Positions 25,441 through 34,601 of a DNA stretch of 39,085 bases are shown here, piece after piece (positions within the stretch are counted from its first letter, which is position 1; the number at the start of each line of letters is the position of its first letter). Source of the stretch: Kutzneria sp. (GTDB taxonomy: Bacteria > Actinomycetota > Actinomycetes > Mycobacteriales > Pseudonocardiaceae); contig JAFAZC010000086.1 of assembly GCA_019239965.1 (NCBI GenBank), forward strand, positions 1-39,085, read 5' to 3'. The notes beneath the pieces were generated by a model. The model was given only the letters and a program-made list of their open reading frames with translations, was not told the DNA's origin and made no database searches. Made by a program: the position numbers and the translations under genes.

Positions 25441-26861
25441 TGTCCGAGCCGGCCGGTGTACTCGGTGCGGCCACGGCACATGTGAATGTGTCGGGCCAGC
25501 CTCCGACGCCGACCCGGCGTGGCACCGAGCTGACCATGCTCGGCTTCGTCATGGGCCTGCTGGTGTTCGCGTTCGTGATCATTCTGGAGAACGAGAACCG
25601 GACCTTCAGCCCGGACGTACTGCTGTACCTCGGTGGACTTCTCGGTCTGTTCGTGGTGTCCCACCTGGCGATACGCACGTTCGCGCCGTATGCGGACCCG
25701 CTGATCCTGCCGTGTGCGGCGATGCTCAACGGGCTGAGCGTGGCGATGCTGTACCGGCTGGATCCCGCGATAGCCCATTCGAACGCCGCACCGAAACAAA
25801 TGCTCTGGATGGTGCTGTCGATCGCGGCGATGGCCGGCACCCTGTGGCTGGTCAAGGATCACCGGACGCTGGCCCGCTACGGCTACACCTTCGGCCTCGT
25901 CGGACTTTTCCTGCTGGTGCTCCCCGGCCTGCTGCCGTGCAGCCTTTCCTGCGTTGGCGGCGCGAAACTGTGGATTCTCATCGGACCCGTGTCGGTCCAG
26001 CCGGGTGAGTTCGCCAAGATCTTGATCATCGTTTTCGTCGCCGCCTTCCTCGTGGCCAAGCGGGATCTGTTCACCATCGCGGGCAGGAAGGTGCTCGGTG
26101 TCGAGCTACCGCGTCTGCGCGACACCGGGCCACTGCTAGTCGCCTGGGCGGTCGCGATCGGGGTGTTGATGATCGAGAAGGAGCTCGGCGCCTCGTTGAT
26201 GTTCTTCGGCGCGGTGCTGGCGATGATCTACCTTGCCACCGAGCGCGCCTCCTGGGTGTGGATCGGAATCGTGTTGTTCATGGGCGGCGCCACCGTGGCG
26301 TACAAGCTGTTCACCCATGTGCAGACCCGAGTGACCAACTGGATCGACCCGTTCGCCGACGCACAGGGCGATGGCTACCAGATGGTCCAGTCCCTGTTCA
26401 GCCTTGGCAGCGGTGGGGTGGTCGGCTCAGGCTTCGGTGCGGGCCACCCCGATATCGTGCCCGTGGTCAGCAGCGACTTCATCGTGTCGGCGTTCGGCGA
26501 GGAACTCGGTTTCGTCGGACTGACCGCGATCGTGCTGGTGTACCTGGTACTGGCGATGCGTGGGCTGCGCAGTGCGCTCGCCGTGCGGGACACCTTCGGC
26601 AAGCTGCTCGCCGGTGGCCTGTCGTTCCTGCTGATGTGGCAGGTGTTCGTTGTCGTCGGCGGGGTGAGCAAACTCATTCCACAGACCGGCCTGACCGCTC
26701 CTTTCCTCTCCGCGGGTGGATCGTCGCTCGCCGCCAGCTACATCATGATCGCGCTGCTGTTGCGTGTTTCGGACGCGGCCCGTCGCCCACAGGTGGCCCG
26801 TCCGAAACCCCATACACCGATCGCCCAGGCGAGCACCGTCCTCGTGGAGCGTCCGACGTGA
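25440..26861 (+). CDS. rodA: RodA/FtsW-type SEDS peptidoglycan glycosyltransferase
   Basis: A 473-residue polytopic protein (about 12 helices) of the SEDS family, which polymerises lipid II. Signature stretches are WILIGPVSVQPGEFAKILII, EKELGASLMFFGAVLAMIYL, the extracellular loop after DGYQMVQSLFSLGSGGVVGS, SDFIVSAFGEELGFVGL and IPQTGLTAPFLSAGGSS. The last two carry the conserved acidic and Pro-rich elements. It is coupled to pbpA by a GTGA overlap, the usual SEDS with class B PBP pairing for side-wall or polar elongation. Confidence 0.95.
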   Translation: MSEPAGVLGAATAHVNVSGQPPTPTRRGTELTMLGFVMGLLVFAFVIILENENRTFSPDVLLYLGGLLGLFVVSHLAIRTFAPYADPLILPCAAMLNGLSVAMLYRLDPAIAHSNAAPKQMLWMVLSIAAMAGTLWLVKDHRTLARYGYTFGLVGLFLLVLPGLLPCSLSCVGGAKLWILIGPVSVQPGEFAKILIIVFVAAFLVAKRDLFTIAGRKVLGVELPRLRDTGPLLVAWAVAIGVLMIEKELGASLMFFGAVLAMIYLATERASWVWIGIVLFMGGATVAYKLFTHVQTRVTNWIDPFADAQGDGYQMVQSLFSLGSGGVVGSGFGAGHPDIVPVVSSDFIVSAFGEELGFVGLTAIVLVYLVLAMRGLRSALAVRDTFGKLLAGGLSFLLMWQVFVVVGGVSKLIPQTGLTAPFLSAGGSSLAASYIMIALLLRVSDAARRPQVARPKPHTPIAQASTVLVERPT

Positions 26862-28345
26862 ACAAACCATTGCGCAGGATCGGTCTCGCCATGATGGTGA
26901 TGATCGTTCTCCTGCTCGCCAACCTCACCTATGTCCAGGTGATCAACGCCGACACCTACGCGAAGGACCCGGCCAACACGAGGACACTGCTCGAGGAGTA
27001 CAGCCGGCAGCGCGGGCAGATCGTCAGCGCGACAGGAACCATCCTGGCGAACTCCGTCGAGACCAAGGACGCTCAGCGCTACCTGCGAAAATACCCGGAC
27101 GGGGCGATGTACGCCCCGATCACCGGCTACTACTCGTCGATGTACGGAACGACCGGGATCGAACACGCCGAGGATGACGTGCTCAACGGCTCGTCGGCAA
27201 AGCTGTTCGTGCGCAGGCTCTCGGATCTGATCACCGGTCGGACCCCGCAGGGAGGCAACGTCCGGCTGACCATCGATCCGAAGACGCAGCAGGCCGCCTT
27301 CCAGGCCATGACAGCGCAGCACTACACCGGTGCCGTTGTCGCCATCAAGCCAGCGACCGGCGAAATCCTCGCGATGGTCAGCACGCCGTCCTTCGACCCG
27401 AACCCGCTGGCCTCACATGACGACAACGACCAGCAGACGCTGATGAATCAGCTCAAGGGCGACCCGAAACAGGTTCTCGTCAACCGCGCTGTCCAGGAGA
27501 AACTGCCGCCCGGTTCGACGTTCAAACTCGTGGTGGCGGCAGCCGCACTGAGCAGCGGTACCGCGGACGCGAACACTCCGAGCCTTCCGGCCGACGCCAC
27601 GATAACCCTGCCGGACACCGCCACGACACTGTCCAACTTCGCCAACCAGCCCTGCCCGGAAAGCACCAACAACCAGGTCTCGGTGGCCACCGCGATCAAG
27701 TACTCCTGCAACACGGCCTTCGCCACGCTCGCCGGAAAGGTCGGCAAGGACAACCTGACCGCGCAGGCCGCGAAGTTCGGCATCGGCCAGAACGACCTCA
27801 CCATCCCGCTGCCGGTAGTGGCCTCCACGGTCGGCTCGCTGTCGGACCAGGCCTCGCTGTACCAGTCGGGAATCGGCCAGCGTGACGTGGCGCTGACCCC
27901 GCTGCAGGACGCCATGGTGGCGGCCACGATCGCCAACGGCGGCATCCGCATGCAGCCGCAGCTGGTGCGCGACATCCTCGCGCCGGACATGTCGGCCATC
28001 TCGTCGTTCGCCCCGGAAGAGGCGGGCGACCCCGCGGTCACCAAGGATATCGCGGATCAGCTGCGCGACATGATGATCCAGTCCGAGGCGCACACCGGCG
28101 GTGACGGGAAGGTCCCCGGGCGGACCATCGCCTCCAAGACTGGCACCGCGGAGCACGGCAACAGCCCGAAAACCACCCCTCCACACGCCTGGTACGTGGC
28201 CTTCGCGCCCGCGGAGAACCCGCAAATCGCGGTGTGCGTCGTCGTCGAGAACGGCGGCAACCGGGGGCTGGCGGCGACCGGCGGTTCCGTTGCCGCCGGT
28301 GTTGGACGGGCAACCATCAACGCTTATCTGTCCGCTGGAGGATGA
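26858..28345 (+). CDS. pbpA: PbpA, class B penicillin-binding transpeptidase
   Basis: A 495-residue protein from GTG 26858, which overlaps the rodA stop; upstream open frame is a shadow of rodA. One N-terminal helix (about 9-27, GLAMMVMIVLLLANLTYVQV) and a dimerisation region (RQRGQIVSATGTILA) precede the transpeptidase domain. Active-site motifs are STFK (nucleophile Ser about 220), SCN (Ser about 283) and KTGTAEH (Lys about 427). It cross-links peptidoglycan outside the membrane with RodA as partner; M. tuberculosis PbpA is a PknB substrate. pknA begins three bases after the stop. Confidence 0.95.
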   Translation: MNKPLRRIGLAMMVMIVLLLANLTYVQVINADTYAKDPANTRTLLEEYSRQRGQIVSATGTILANSVETKDAQRYLRKYPDGAMYAPITGYYSSMYGTTGIEHAEDDVLNGSSAKLFVRRLSDLITGRTPQGGNVRLTIDPKTQQAAFQAMTAQHYTGAVVAIKPATGEILAMVSTPSFDPNPLASHDDNDQQTLMNQLKGDPKQVLVNRAVQEKLPPGSTFKLVVAAAALSSGTADANTPSLPADATITLPDTATTLSNFANQPCPESTNNQVSVATAIKYSCNTAFATLAGKVGKDNLTAQAAKFGIGQNDLTIPLPVVASTVGSLSDQASLYQSGIGQRDVALTPLQDAMVAATIANGGIRMQPQLVRDILAPDMSAISSFAPEEAGDPAVTKDIADQLRDMMIQSEAHTGGDGKVPGRTIASKTGTAEHGNSPKTTPPHAWYVAFAPAENPQIAVCVVVENGGNRGLAATGGSVAAGVGRATINAYLSAGG

Positions 28346-28348
28346 CCG

Positions 28349-29779
28349 ATGCTCTCCTCCGGGCAGCTGCTCGCCGACCGCTACCGCCTGGTCCGTTGCA
28401 TCGCGGTTGGCGGCATGGGCGAGGTGTGGGAGGCCACCGACTCCCGGCTCGACCGCGCCGTCGCGGTCAAGGTGCTCAAACCGGAGCTCAGTGGAGCAGC
28501 CGAGTTCCTGCACCGTTTCCGCACCGAGGCAAGGATGACCGCGTCGCTCAACCACCCCGGCATCGCCGCGGTGCACGATTACGGTGAGACCACCGTCGCT
28601 CCCGATGGGCAGGCTGACGACGGCAAGCGGGACATCGCCTACCTGGTGATGGAGCTGGTCGAGGGCGACCCCCTCGCGACGCTGCTGGCAAGACACGGCC
28701 GACTCAGCGCGGACCTGACGCTGGACATCCTGCGACAGGCTGGCCAAGCGCTGCAGGCAGCACACGAGCAGGGATACGTGCATCGTGACGTGAAGCCGGG
28801 AAATATCCTGCTCACTCCGGCAGGCAGGGTGAAGTTGACCGACTTCGGTATTGCCAAGGCGGCCGACGCGGTTCCCGTCACCCATTCCGGGATGGTGATG
28901 GGCACGGCTCACTACATCGCTCCCGAGCAGGCAACAGGCCAGGACGCCGAGCCAGCGAGCGACGTATACTCGCTCGCCGTCGTCGGCTACGAGTGCCTCG
29001 CCGGACATCGGCCGTTCCTGTCCGAAAGCGCGGTGACCGTGGCGATGATGCACATCCGGGAGCCTCCTCCCACGCTGCCGGCGGACGTGCCACCAGCGGC
29101 CCGTGCACTGATCGAAGCCACCCTGGTGAAGGATCCTCGCCAGCGCTACCGCAGCGGCGGCGAGTTCGCGGCCGCTGTCGCCGCGGCACAGGCCGGGCTG
29201 CCTCTTCCCATCCCGTCCGGGGTAGGTGTGCTGACACCGGGACCTATGGGCACCCCGCCAGCCCACCCGCATCCGTTATCCCCGCGGCCTCCCGTGTTGG
29301 CGGCCGTTCCGGTGATTCCACCGCAGGGTTCCCCTGCCGGAGTCCCGACACCTGCCAGCACCGGTACCTTTCTCCTTGGCCCACCACCGCAGACAGATCA
29401 GAGCAAGGCCGGTCAGCGCAGGATCGGCCTGTGGGTGCTGCTCGCGGTGCTGGTGATCGTACTGGTGGGACTGCTGACGGCTTGGGGGTTGCGGGCGTGG
29501 CTCAGCTCGGAAACCACGGGCACCGGTTCGCCTGCGGAAACCGCTCGCCGCACCACCGCGGGCATGCCTGGCGAGAGCGAGGATTCGCAGGCCGTCTTCA
29601 CGGCCGGGGTGACCCGTCAGTTCACGCAGCAAGGCTTGGGGCCACCAGCATGGACCACGATGGCTAGAGAACCGAGGGATCAGGAGCGCTGCCGGGTGAA
29701 CGCCGCGACACCGAATGGCTCTGTTCCGCATCGGTCGCAGGTGACCGTCCTGTGTTCGGGGCAGGCCCCCGATGGCTGA
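28349..29779 (+). CDS. pknA: PknA, membrane Ser/Thr protein kinase
   Basis: A 476-residue protein. Kinase domain about 10-275: GGMGEVWEA glycine loop, AVKVLK (Lys 41), [10 protein letters not shown] (Asp 147), DFGIAKAAD and an activation loop with [14 protein letters not shown] Pro-rich juxtamembrane stretch, one helix ([21 protein letters not shown]) and a short extracytoplasmic tail lacking PASTA repeats follow, as in mycobacterial PknA. It phosphorylates growth and division proteins and PknB. ATG 28349 is preferred over ATG 28342, which is out of frame. One TTA codon occurs near 29277. Confidence 0.95.
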   Translation: MLSSGQLLADRYRLVRCIAVGGMGEVWEATDSRLDRAVAVKVLKPELSGAAEFLHRFRTEARMTASLNHPGIAAVHDYGETTVAPDGQADDGKRDIAYLVMELVEGDPLATLLARHGRLSADLTLDILRQAGQALQAAHEQGYVHRDVKPGNILLTPAGRVKLTDFGIAKAADAVPVTHSGMVMGTAHYIAPEQATGQDAEPASDVYSLAVVGYECLAGHRPFLSESAVTVAMMHIREPPPTLPADVPPAARALIEATLVKDPRQRYRSGGEFAAAVAAAQAGLPLPIPSGVGVLTPGPMGTPPAHPHPLSPRPPVLAAVPVIPPQGSPAGVPTPASTGTFLLGPPPQTDQSKAGQRRIGLWVLLAVLVIVLVGLLTAWGLRAWLSSETTGTGSPAETARRTTAGMPGESEDSQAVFTAGVTRQFTQQGLGPPAWTTMAREPRDQERCRVNAATPNGSVPHRSQVTVLCSGQAPDG

Positions 29780-29835
29780 AGCGGATGGCAGGGCATGATG
29801 ATACGACCGTTGACGAGGAACGAGACGACGCACCG

Positions 29836-31842
29836 ATGAGCACTCCGCGACTGCTCTCCAACCGTTACGAACTGGGCGATACCCTTGGCTACGGTGGAAT
29901 GTCGGAGGTCCACAAAGGCCGCGACGTCCGTCTTGGCAGGGACGTGGCCGTCAAGGTGCTCCGCGCCGATCTCGCCAGGGATCCCCAGTTCCAGGAGCGC
30001 TTCCGGCGCGAGGCGCAGAACGCCGCCGCGCTGAATCATCCCGCGATCGTCGCCGTGTACGACACCGGCGAGGCCAAGACCGACTACGGTCCGCTTCCCT
30101 ACATCGTCATGGAGTACGTCGACGGGCGGACGCTGCGTGACATCGTCAAGGCACAGGGACCGCTGTCGGGCAAACGGGCCATGGAGGTCATGGCCGATGT
30201 CTGCGCGGCGCTCGACTTCAGCCATCGGCACGGCATCATCCACCGGGACGTCAAACCGGCCAACGTCATGATCACCAAAACCGGCGCGGTCAAGGTGATG
30301 GACTTCGGGATCGCCCGTGCCGTGCACGATGGGCAGGCCGCGGTGACGCAGACGGCCGCGGTGATCGGGACGGCCCAGTACCTTTCCCCAGAGCAGGCTC
30401 GCGGTGAGGCTGTCGACGCGCGGAGCGACGTCTACGCGGCTGGCTGTGTGCTGTTCGAACTGATGACCGGTCAGCCCCCGTTCACCGGCGACTCGCCTGT
30501 CTCGGTCGCCTACCAGCATGTCCGGGAGGAGCCGCCGGCTCCGTCGTCGCTGAACCCGAACGTGACCTCCGCGCTGGACTCCATCGTGCTCAAGGCCATG
30601 GCCAAGGGACCGGCGAACCGCTACCAATCCGCCGCAGAGATGCGGGCTGACCTGGTTCGAGTGCTCTCCGGACAGCGCCCGTCAGCGCCAGCGGTGATGA
30701 CCGCACAGGACCGCACGGCGCTCATGGGTAACGGGACCGCCACCCGCACCCAGGTGGTCACCGGACGGCACCGCCCCAACCCGTCCAGTGGTCTGTCCGA
30801 CCGCCGTTCGTACGGCATCGCCTCCGCGGAGGAGGAGATCCGGCGACGCCAACGCAAGCGGCTGCTCACTATCGCCGGCGTGGTGCTCGCCTGCATCGTG
30901 GTGCTGGCACTCGCGGCCTGGTTGACCACGAAACTGCTCGGCAACGGCGGCGGCAACAGCGCACAGTTGCCCGATGTACGCGGCGATACCTTCGCGACGG
31001 CGCAGGCCAAGTTGGGGACGGCGGGGTTCACCCAGGTCACGCCGAAGCTGGTCAGCTGCCAGCCGTCCGGACCGTGTAAGACCGCAGACATCGGACATGT
31101 CTTCGACGAGGATCCCAAGCCCCAGCCGGGGAGCACGATCCCCAAGGACACGAAAATCACGCTCAGTGTTGGTACGAGTCCCAACCCCGTGGCGATTCCC
31201 GACGTCAAGGGAAAGAGTCCTGAGGACGCGGCCAAGGCTCTGCAGGAGGCGGGCTTCCTCGTCAATCCGACCAACAGCAGCGAGGAAGTCACCGACCAGG
31301 ACGCGGATCTCGTCAACAAGGTCACCGGGACCAATCCGGCGATCGGGACCACCCAACCGCCCGGTACGACGGTCACCTTGGTGGTGGGCAAGGCACCCGA
31401 GCAAAAGACCGTGCCCAACGTCGTCGGCCAGAACTACGACGCCGCGGCACAGCTCATCACGGATGCCGGTTTCAAGGTCTCCAAGCAGACGACGTCGAGC
31501 AACCAACCCGCCGGAGTAGTGGTCAAGCAGACGCCGGAGGGCAACAGCAAGCAAAAGCCGGGCACCACCGTCACGCTGTACGTTTCGCTCGCCGACCAGT
31601 TCACGATGCCCAGCATCACCGGCATGACCAGGGCTCAGGCTCAGCAGACACTGGCGGCGCTTGGGTGGAAGGGGGCGTTCAACTCCAGTGACGTGCCCAC
31701 CAACGACATCACCCAGATAGGCAGGATCTCCGACTTCGACCCTCCCGCGGGGTCGGCGGTCGGCCAGAACAGCACGATCAACATCAAGGTCTACAGCTAC
31801 TCAGCGGCCCCGACCACGTCGTCCAGATCAGGGGGAAACTGA
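29836..31842 (+). CDS. pknB: PknB, PASTA-domain Ser/Thr protein kinase
   Basis: A 668-residue protein. ATG 29836 is chosen over in-frame starts at 29752 and 29785 because it places catalytic Lys at 40 and Asp at 138, exactly the M. tuberculosis PknB numbering. Kinase domain about 10-275 with YGGMSEVHKG, HRDVKPANVM, DFGIAR and activation-loop threonines in VTQTAAVIGTAQYLSPEQ. A juxtamembrane region, helix at about 343-363 (TIAGVVLACIVVLALAAWL) and four PASTA repeats (about 374-655) follow; these sense muropeptides or lipid II outside the cell. It ends in a Ser/Thr-rich tail. It is the last gene of the operon and the only one there set off by a larger gap (56 bases). Confidence 0.96.
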   Translation: MSTPRLLSNRYELGDTLGYGGMSEVHKGRDVRLGRDVAVKVLRADLARDPQFQERFRREAQNAAALNHPAIVAVYDTGEAKTDYGPLPYIVMEYVDGRTLRDIVKAQGPLSGKRAMEVMADVCAALDFSHRHGIIHRDVKPANVMITKTGAVKVMDFGIARAVHDGQAAVTQTAAVIGTAQYLSPEQARGEAVDARSDVYAAGCVLFELMTGQPPFTGDSPVSVAYQHVREEPPAPSSLNPNVTSALDSIVLKAMAKGPANRYQSAAEMRADLVRVLSGQRPSAPAVMTAQDRTALMGNGTATRTQVVTGRHRPNPSSGLSDRRSYGIASAEEEIRRRQRKRLLTIAGVVLACIVVLALAAWLTTKLLGNGGGNSAQLPDVRGDTFATAQAKLGTAGFTQVTPKLVSCQPSGPCKTADIGHVFDEDPKPQPGSTIPKDTKITLSVGTSPNPVAIPDVKGKSPEDAAKALQEAGFLVNPTNSSEEVTDQDADLVNKVTGTNPAIGTTQPPGTTVTLVVGKAPEQKTVPNVVGQNYDAAAQLITDAGFKVSKQTTSSNQPAGVVVKQTPEGNSKQKPGTTVTLYVSLADQFTMPSITGMTRAQAQQTLAALGWKGAFNSSDVPTNDITQIGRISDFDPPAGSAVGQNSTINIKVYSYSAAPTTSSRSGGN

Positions 31843-31870
31843 CCGTCAGCGGCTCCTTTCGCCTGGCCCG

Positions 31871-32509
31871 TCACCTCGCGGGGCGGGCGACACGGCGTGT
31901 CTCGTCCTCCAGTCTGACGACCAAGTCCTCATCTACCGGCTGACCGCAGGTCGCCAGCCAATTGGCCAGTATCCGATGCCCGCCTTCGGTCAACACCGAC
32001 TCGGGATGGAACTGGACTCCCTCGATGGGGAGTTCACGGTGCCGCATCGCCATGACCACGCCGCCGGCCGTGCGGCCGGTCACCTCCAGCTCGGCAGGAA
32101 CTGTCTCAGGCAGCACGGCCAGTGAGTGGTACCTGGTCGCGACGAACGGTGTCGGCAGCCCGGCAAGCACACCGGCCTTGTCGTGCTCCACCAGACTGGT
32201 CTTGCCGTGCAGCAGCTCCGGCGCCCGCTCGACGGTCGCGCCGAAAACCACCCCGATCGCCTGGTGTCCGAGGCAGACCCCGAGCACCGGTATCCGGCGC
32301 CGGGCGCACTGCCGGACGATGTCGGTGCTTGCCCCGGCACGTTCCGGTACGCCCGGACCGGGACTGATCAGAACGCCGTCGACTTCGTCGAGGTCAGACC
32401 GCCTGACGACATCGTTGCGCAGCACCCGGCATTGGGCGCCGAGTTGGGCGAGGTAGTGCACCAGGTTGTAGACGAAGCTGTCGTAGTTGTCGACGACGAG
32501 CACTCTCAT
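31871..32509 (-). CDS. Class I glutamine amidotransferase (PabA/TrpG type)
   Basis: A 212-residue protein from ATG 32509, with GAGGG upstream; GTG 32518 lies too close to that site. It has the glutaminase signature: DNYDSFVYNLV at the N-terminus, ISPGPG, GVCLGHQ (nucleophile Cys 79) and GVQFHPES (His of the triad, with Glu). It supplies ammonia from glutamine for aminodeoxychorismate (folate) or anthranilate (tryptophan) synthesis; the large subunit is not in the window, so PabA and TrpG cannot be told apart. It occupies the place of Rv0013 and converges on pknB with a 28-base gap. Confidence 0.92.
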   Translation of the reverse strand: MRVLVVDNYDSFVYNLVHYLAQLGAQCRVLRNDVVRRSDLDEVDGVLISPGPGVPERAGASTDIVRQCARRRIPVLGVCLGHQAIGVVFGATVERAPELLHGKTSLVEHDKAGVLAGLPTPFVATRYHSLAVLPETVPAELEVTGRTAGGVVMAMRHRELPIEGVQFHPESVLTEGGHRILANWLATCGQPVDEDLVVRLEDETRRVARPAR

Positions 32510-32550
32510 CCGGGACACCCTCGTTGCGGCAGGACTACGTCGCTACAAGG

Positions 32551-32706
32551 CTACTGGGTGGTTACCTGGTTGAACGGGAGCATCGCCTCGACCCACGGGA
32601 ACACGACAAACATCAGCAACGCCACCACGAGCAACACGGCGGCCACCGCCTCGGCGATCCTGACCGGGAGCGGTCCTGGCAGATGCCGCCAGATCCACCC
32701 GTACAC
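32551..32706 (-). CDS. 51-residue membrane protein
   Basis: A GTG start at 32706 just after the sortase stop (TGACGTG), ending at TAG 32551. The product begins with VYGWIWRHLPGPLPVRIAEA, has one helix (VAAVLLVVALLMFVVFPWVE) and a short tail. I recognise the GWIWRHLPGP start from a small conserved protein at the same place in related actinomycetes. Function unknown. Being between sortase and amidotransferase genes on the same strand, it is most likely in one operon with them. Confidence 0.8.
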   Translation of the reverse strand: MYGWIWRHLPGPLPVRIAEAVAAVLLVVALLMFVVFPWVEAMLPFNQVTTQ

Positions 32707-32707
32707 G

Positions 32708-33841
32708 TCAGTCGGTCTCCTTCAGCTCAGGGGGAGGCGTTGGATGCGCGGGATCCTTCGTGTAGTGCTTGGTCAGTAGGGCGTGCAGGATGAGTCGGTG
32801 CGTTGAGTAGAACTTGGGGGTGCACGTGGTCAGGGTGAGCAACTTGGCCATCTGGTCCGGCGGCAACACCAGGCCGTCGTGGTGCGGCACCGGAGCGATC
32901 ACGTCGCCCTCGGTCGGCAGCACCGTCTCCTGGCCGACGAGCCCTGCATAGGGTCCGCTGAGCCCGCCGAGGGCTTTGCACTTGTCCTGACTACCCTTGG
33001 CCGACGTGCTCCACCCGGCGGTCTCACCCGCCAGCGGCAGCAGACGGTAGACGTACCAGTCACTGGCGGTTTCCACGACGATGGCGTCGCAGGAGCTGAC
33101 CAGGTCCAGATCGTTGAAGGGGTTGCCCTTGCCGACCCGGTGCCCGGCGATGGACACGTTGCCCGGCTCACCGGGCAGCGCGGTGCCCTTGTAATGGCCG
33201 GGACCAATGTCGAGGTCGTCGGGGTCGGCGCCCTCGATCACCGTGTAGTGGTTGTCGGGTCCGAGCGCCGGGATGTACAGCTTCGCGAAACCCTTGCCGT
33301 CGGTGAGGTCAAAGTGGGTGCCGCGCTGGTTCTTCCACAGGTCGTCAAGGTCAGACGTTGCCTGGTTCTGTTTTCCCGAGGAGATCAGGTCGGTCCAGTA
33401 GACCTCGTAGAAAGCGAACAGGAGGACAACGAGGCCGGCGGTGATGAACAGTTCGCTGAGCGTCCGCACCACCGTGGTGCTGTTCAGCCGCGGCCGGCGG
33501 CTCTCGCCCTCGGTATCGTCGTCCAGCGGTGTTCTGTGGGTGAACAACTCCTCGGCCCGCTCGTGCACGGGCGTGATGACGTCGACCCTCGGCATGAACT
33601 CGGTGGGCTGCTCACGGTCGACGACCCTGGAGTGCCGACCGGACGGGCGCGCCACCGGCGGACGGCCGATGCGCAGGGTCGGGACGTTGTGCCGGCCGGT
33701 GGCGCGCCTGTGTCGAGCGCCACGCCGCGGCCCGGGCGGCAGGTTGCCGAGCCACGGTTCACTCACGAGCCCCTCCTCGCGAGAACGCGTGGGCCGTACC
33801 AGCGTCGCCGTTTCTAACCGCGACCTCCCAGGGTCGTTCAC
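32708..33841 (-). CDS. Class E sortase
   Basis: A 377-residue protein from GTG 33841 (GAGGAGG upstream); GTG 33766 also has a strong ribosome site and would remove 25 residues. A long basic N-terminal cytoplasmic part is followed by one helix (LFITAGLVVLLFAFYEVYW) and the sortase fold outside. The catalytic triad is His in VSIAGHRVG, Cys 340 in LTTCTPKF and Arg 349 in YSTHRLIL. Class E sortases attach LAxTG-type proteins to the cell wall in high-GC actinomycetes. No obvious substrate gene with such a motif is in the window. It sits between pabA-like and crgA genes. Confidence 0.9.
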   Translation of the reverse strand: MNDPGRSRLETATLVRPTRSREEGLVSEPWLGNLPPGPRRGARHRRATGRHNVPTLRIGRPPVARPSGRHSRVVDREQPTEFMPRVDVITPVHERAEELFTHRTPLDDDTEGESRRPRLNSTTVVRTLSELFITAGLVVLLFAFYEVYWTDLISSGKQNQATSDLDDLWKNQRGTHFDLTDGKGFAKLYIPALGPDNHYTVIEGADPDDLDIGPGHYKGTALPGEPGNVSIAGHRVGKGNPFNDLDLVSSCDAIVVETASDWYVYRLLPLAGETAGWSTSAKGSQDKCKALGGLSGPYAGLVGQETVLPTEGDVIAPVPHHDGLVLPPDQMAKLLTLTTCTPKFYSTHRLILHALLTKHYTKDPAHPTPPPELKETD

Positions 33842-33883
33842 GCGTCCTCCTCACCGAGACTCATCGTCCACCCGAGCCTAAGC

Positions 33884-33954
33884 GCTACTGCGTTCGATGG
33901 TGGGCTCGCAGGCTCGCTACTGTGTTTGACGGGTGAGCTCGCAGGCTCGCTCAC
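33884..33954. repeat. Imperfect 32/33-bp tandem repeat upstream of sortase and crgA
   Basis: Two units start GCTACTG at 33884 and 33916 and end in GCTCGCAGGCTC; they differ at a few T/C and A/G positions and one insertion. The second unit leads into GTGAGC (33933-33938) and GCTCAC (33949-33954), an inverted repeat. The element lies in the divergent promoter region between sortase and crgA. Confidence 0.7.
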
Positions 33955-34088
33955 GAAACGACCTCCTGTGGCTACGGCAGCCAGCTAGCAGTCCGCCGGT
34001 CTCACCGGTTAGGTTAACGTGTTGCCCGTGGGAATGGTTGCTTCTCGGCAGCCGCACCGGTTGGTCACCGCGAAGTCAGGCGAGGAAG

Positions 34089-34355
34089 ATGCCCAAGTCG
34101 AAGGTTCGCAAGAAGAGTGTCTACACCCCACCGGCCGATCGGCGCACCCCGGTGAAGGCGAAATTGGCGGGTCCGTCACATCCGATATACGTGGCGGCCT
34201 TTCTGAGCATGATGCTGCTCGGACTCGCCTGGCTGGTCGTGTACTACCTGGTACCAGTCGGTATTCCGTTCATGGAGCCGCTCGGCGCGTGGAACTTCCT
34301 CATCGGATTCGCTTTGATGATCATCGGACTGCTGATGACGATGCGCTGGCGTTGA
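34089..34355 (+). CDS. crgA: CrgA, cell division regulator
   Basis: An 88-residue protein from ATG 34089 with GAGGA upstream. A basic N-terminus (MPKSKVRKKSVYTPP) is followed by two helices (YVAAFLSMMLLGLAWLVVYY and FLIGFALMIIGLLMTM) joined by a short loop, the standard CrgA layout (UPF0233). CrgA interacts with FtsZ, FtsI and CwsA in mycobacteria and restrains Z-ring formation in Streptomyces. Its position beside the pknB block is conserved. Confidence 0.95.
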   Translation: MPKSKVRKKSVYTPPADRRTPVKAKLAGPSHPIYVAAFLSMMLLGLAWLVVYYLVPVGIPFMEPLGAWNFLIGFALMIIGLLMTMRWR

Positions 34356-34463
34356 CGCTCCAGTCCTACCAGGACTGAGCGCACCAGCAGGTCAGGCTCG
34401 GATTTCGAGCGCCGATTGTCGGTTTCCCGCGAACCGAACAACGTCGATGTAAGTCATCCCCAC

Positions 34464-34534
34464 TGGGGACAACTCCTGTGGATAACTTTGGCCCGAAATG
34501 CACAACCGCCGGTCAAAGGCCTCAGTTCTCCACA
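34464..34534. promoter_or_regulatory. Cluster of DnaA-box-like 9-mers
   Basis: TGTGGATAA at 34477-34485 is a perfect TTATCCACA box on the minus strand. TGGGGACAA (34464-34472) and TTCTCCACA (34526-34534) each differ by one base from TTGTCCACA or TTATCCACA. They lie in the 246-base gap between crgA and the PH-domain gene, in unusually A/T-containing sequence. They might control that promoter or titrate DnaA; this is not the dnaA-dnaN type origin. Confidence 0.45.
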
Positions 34535-34601
34535 ATATCGAGAAAGCCGTGATCACGGTCGCATACTCTTGACAGCGTCTCCCTGCGGCAGGAGGGCACG
34601 G

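Noticed and set aside
27413..29272. 619-residue open frame antisense to pbpA and pknA
   Set aside because: It is a shadow of strong third-position GC; composition is Arg/Gly/His-rich, no motif is seen and the sense strand carries clear essential genes.
34464..34534. oriC itself
   Set aside because: Only three box-like sequences are present and neither dnaA nor dnaN is adjacent, as they are at actinobacterial origins.
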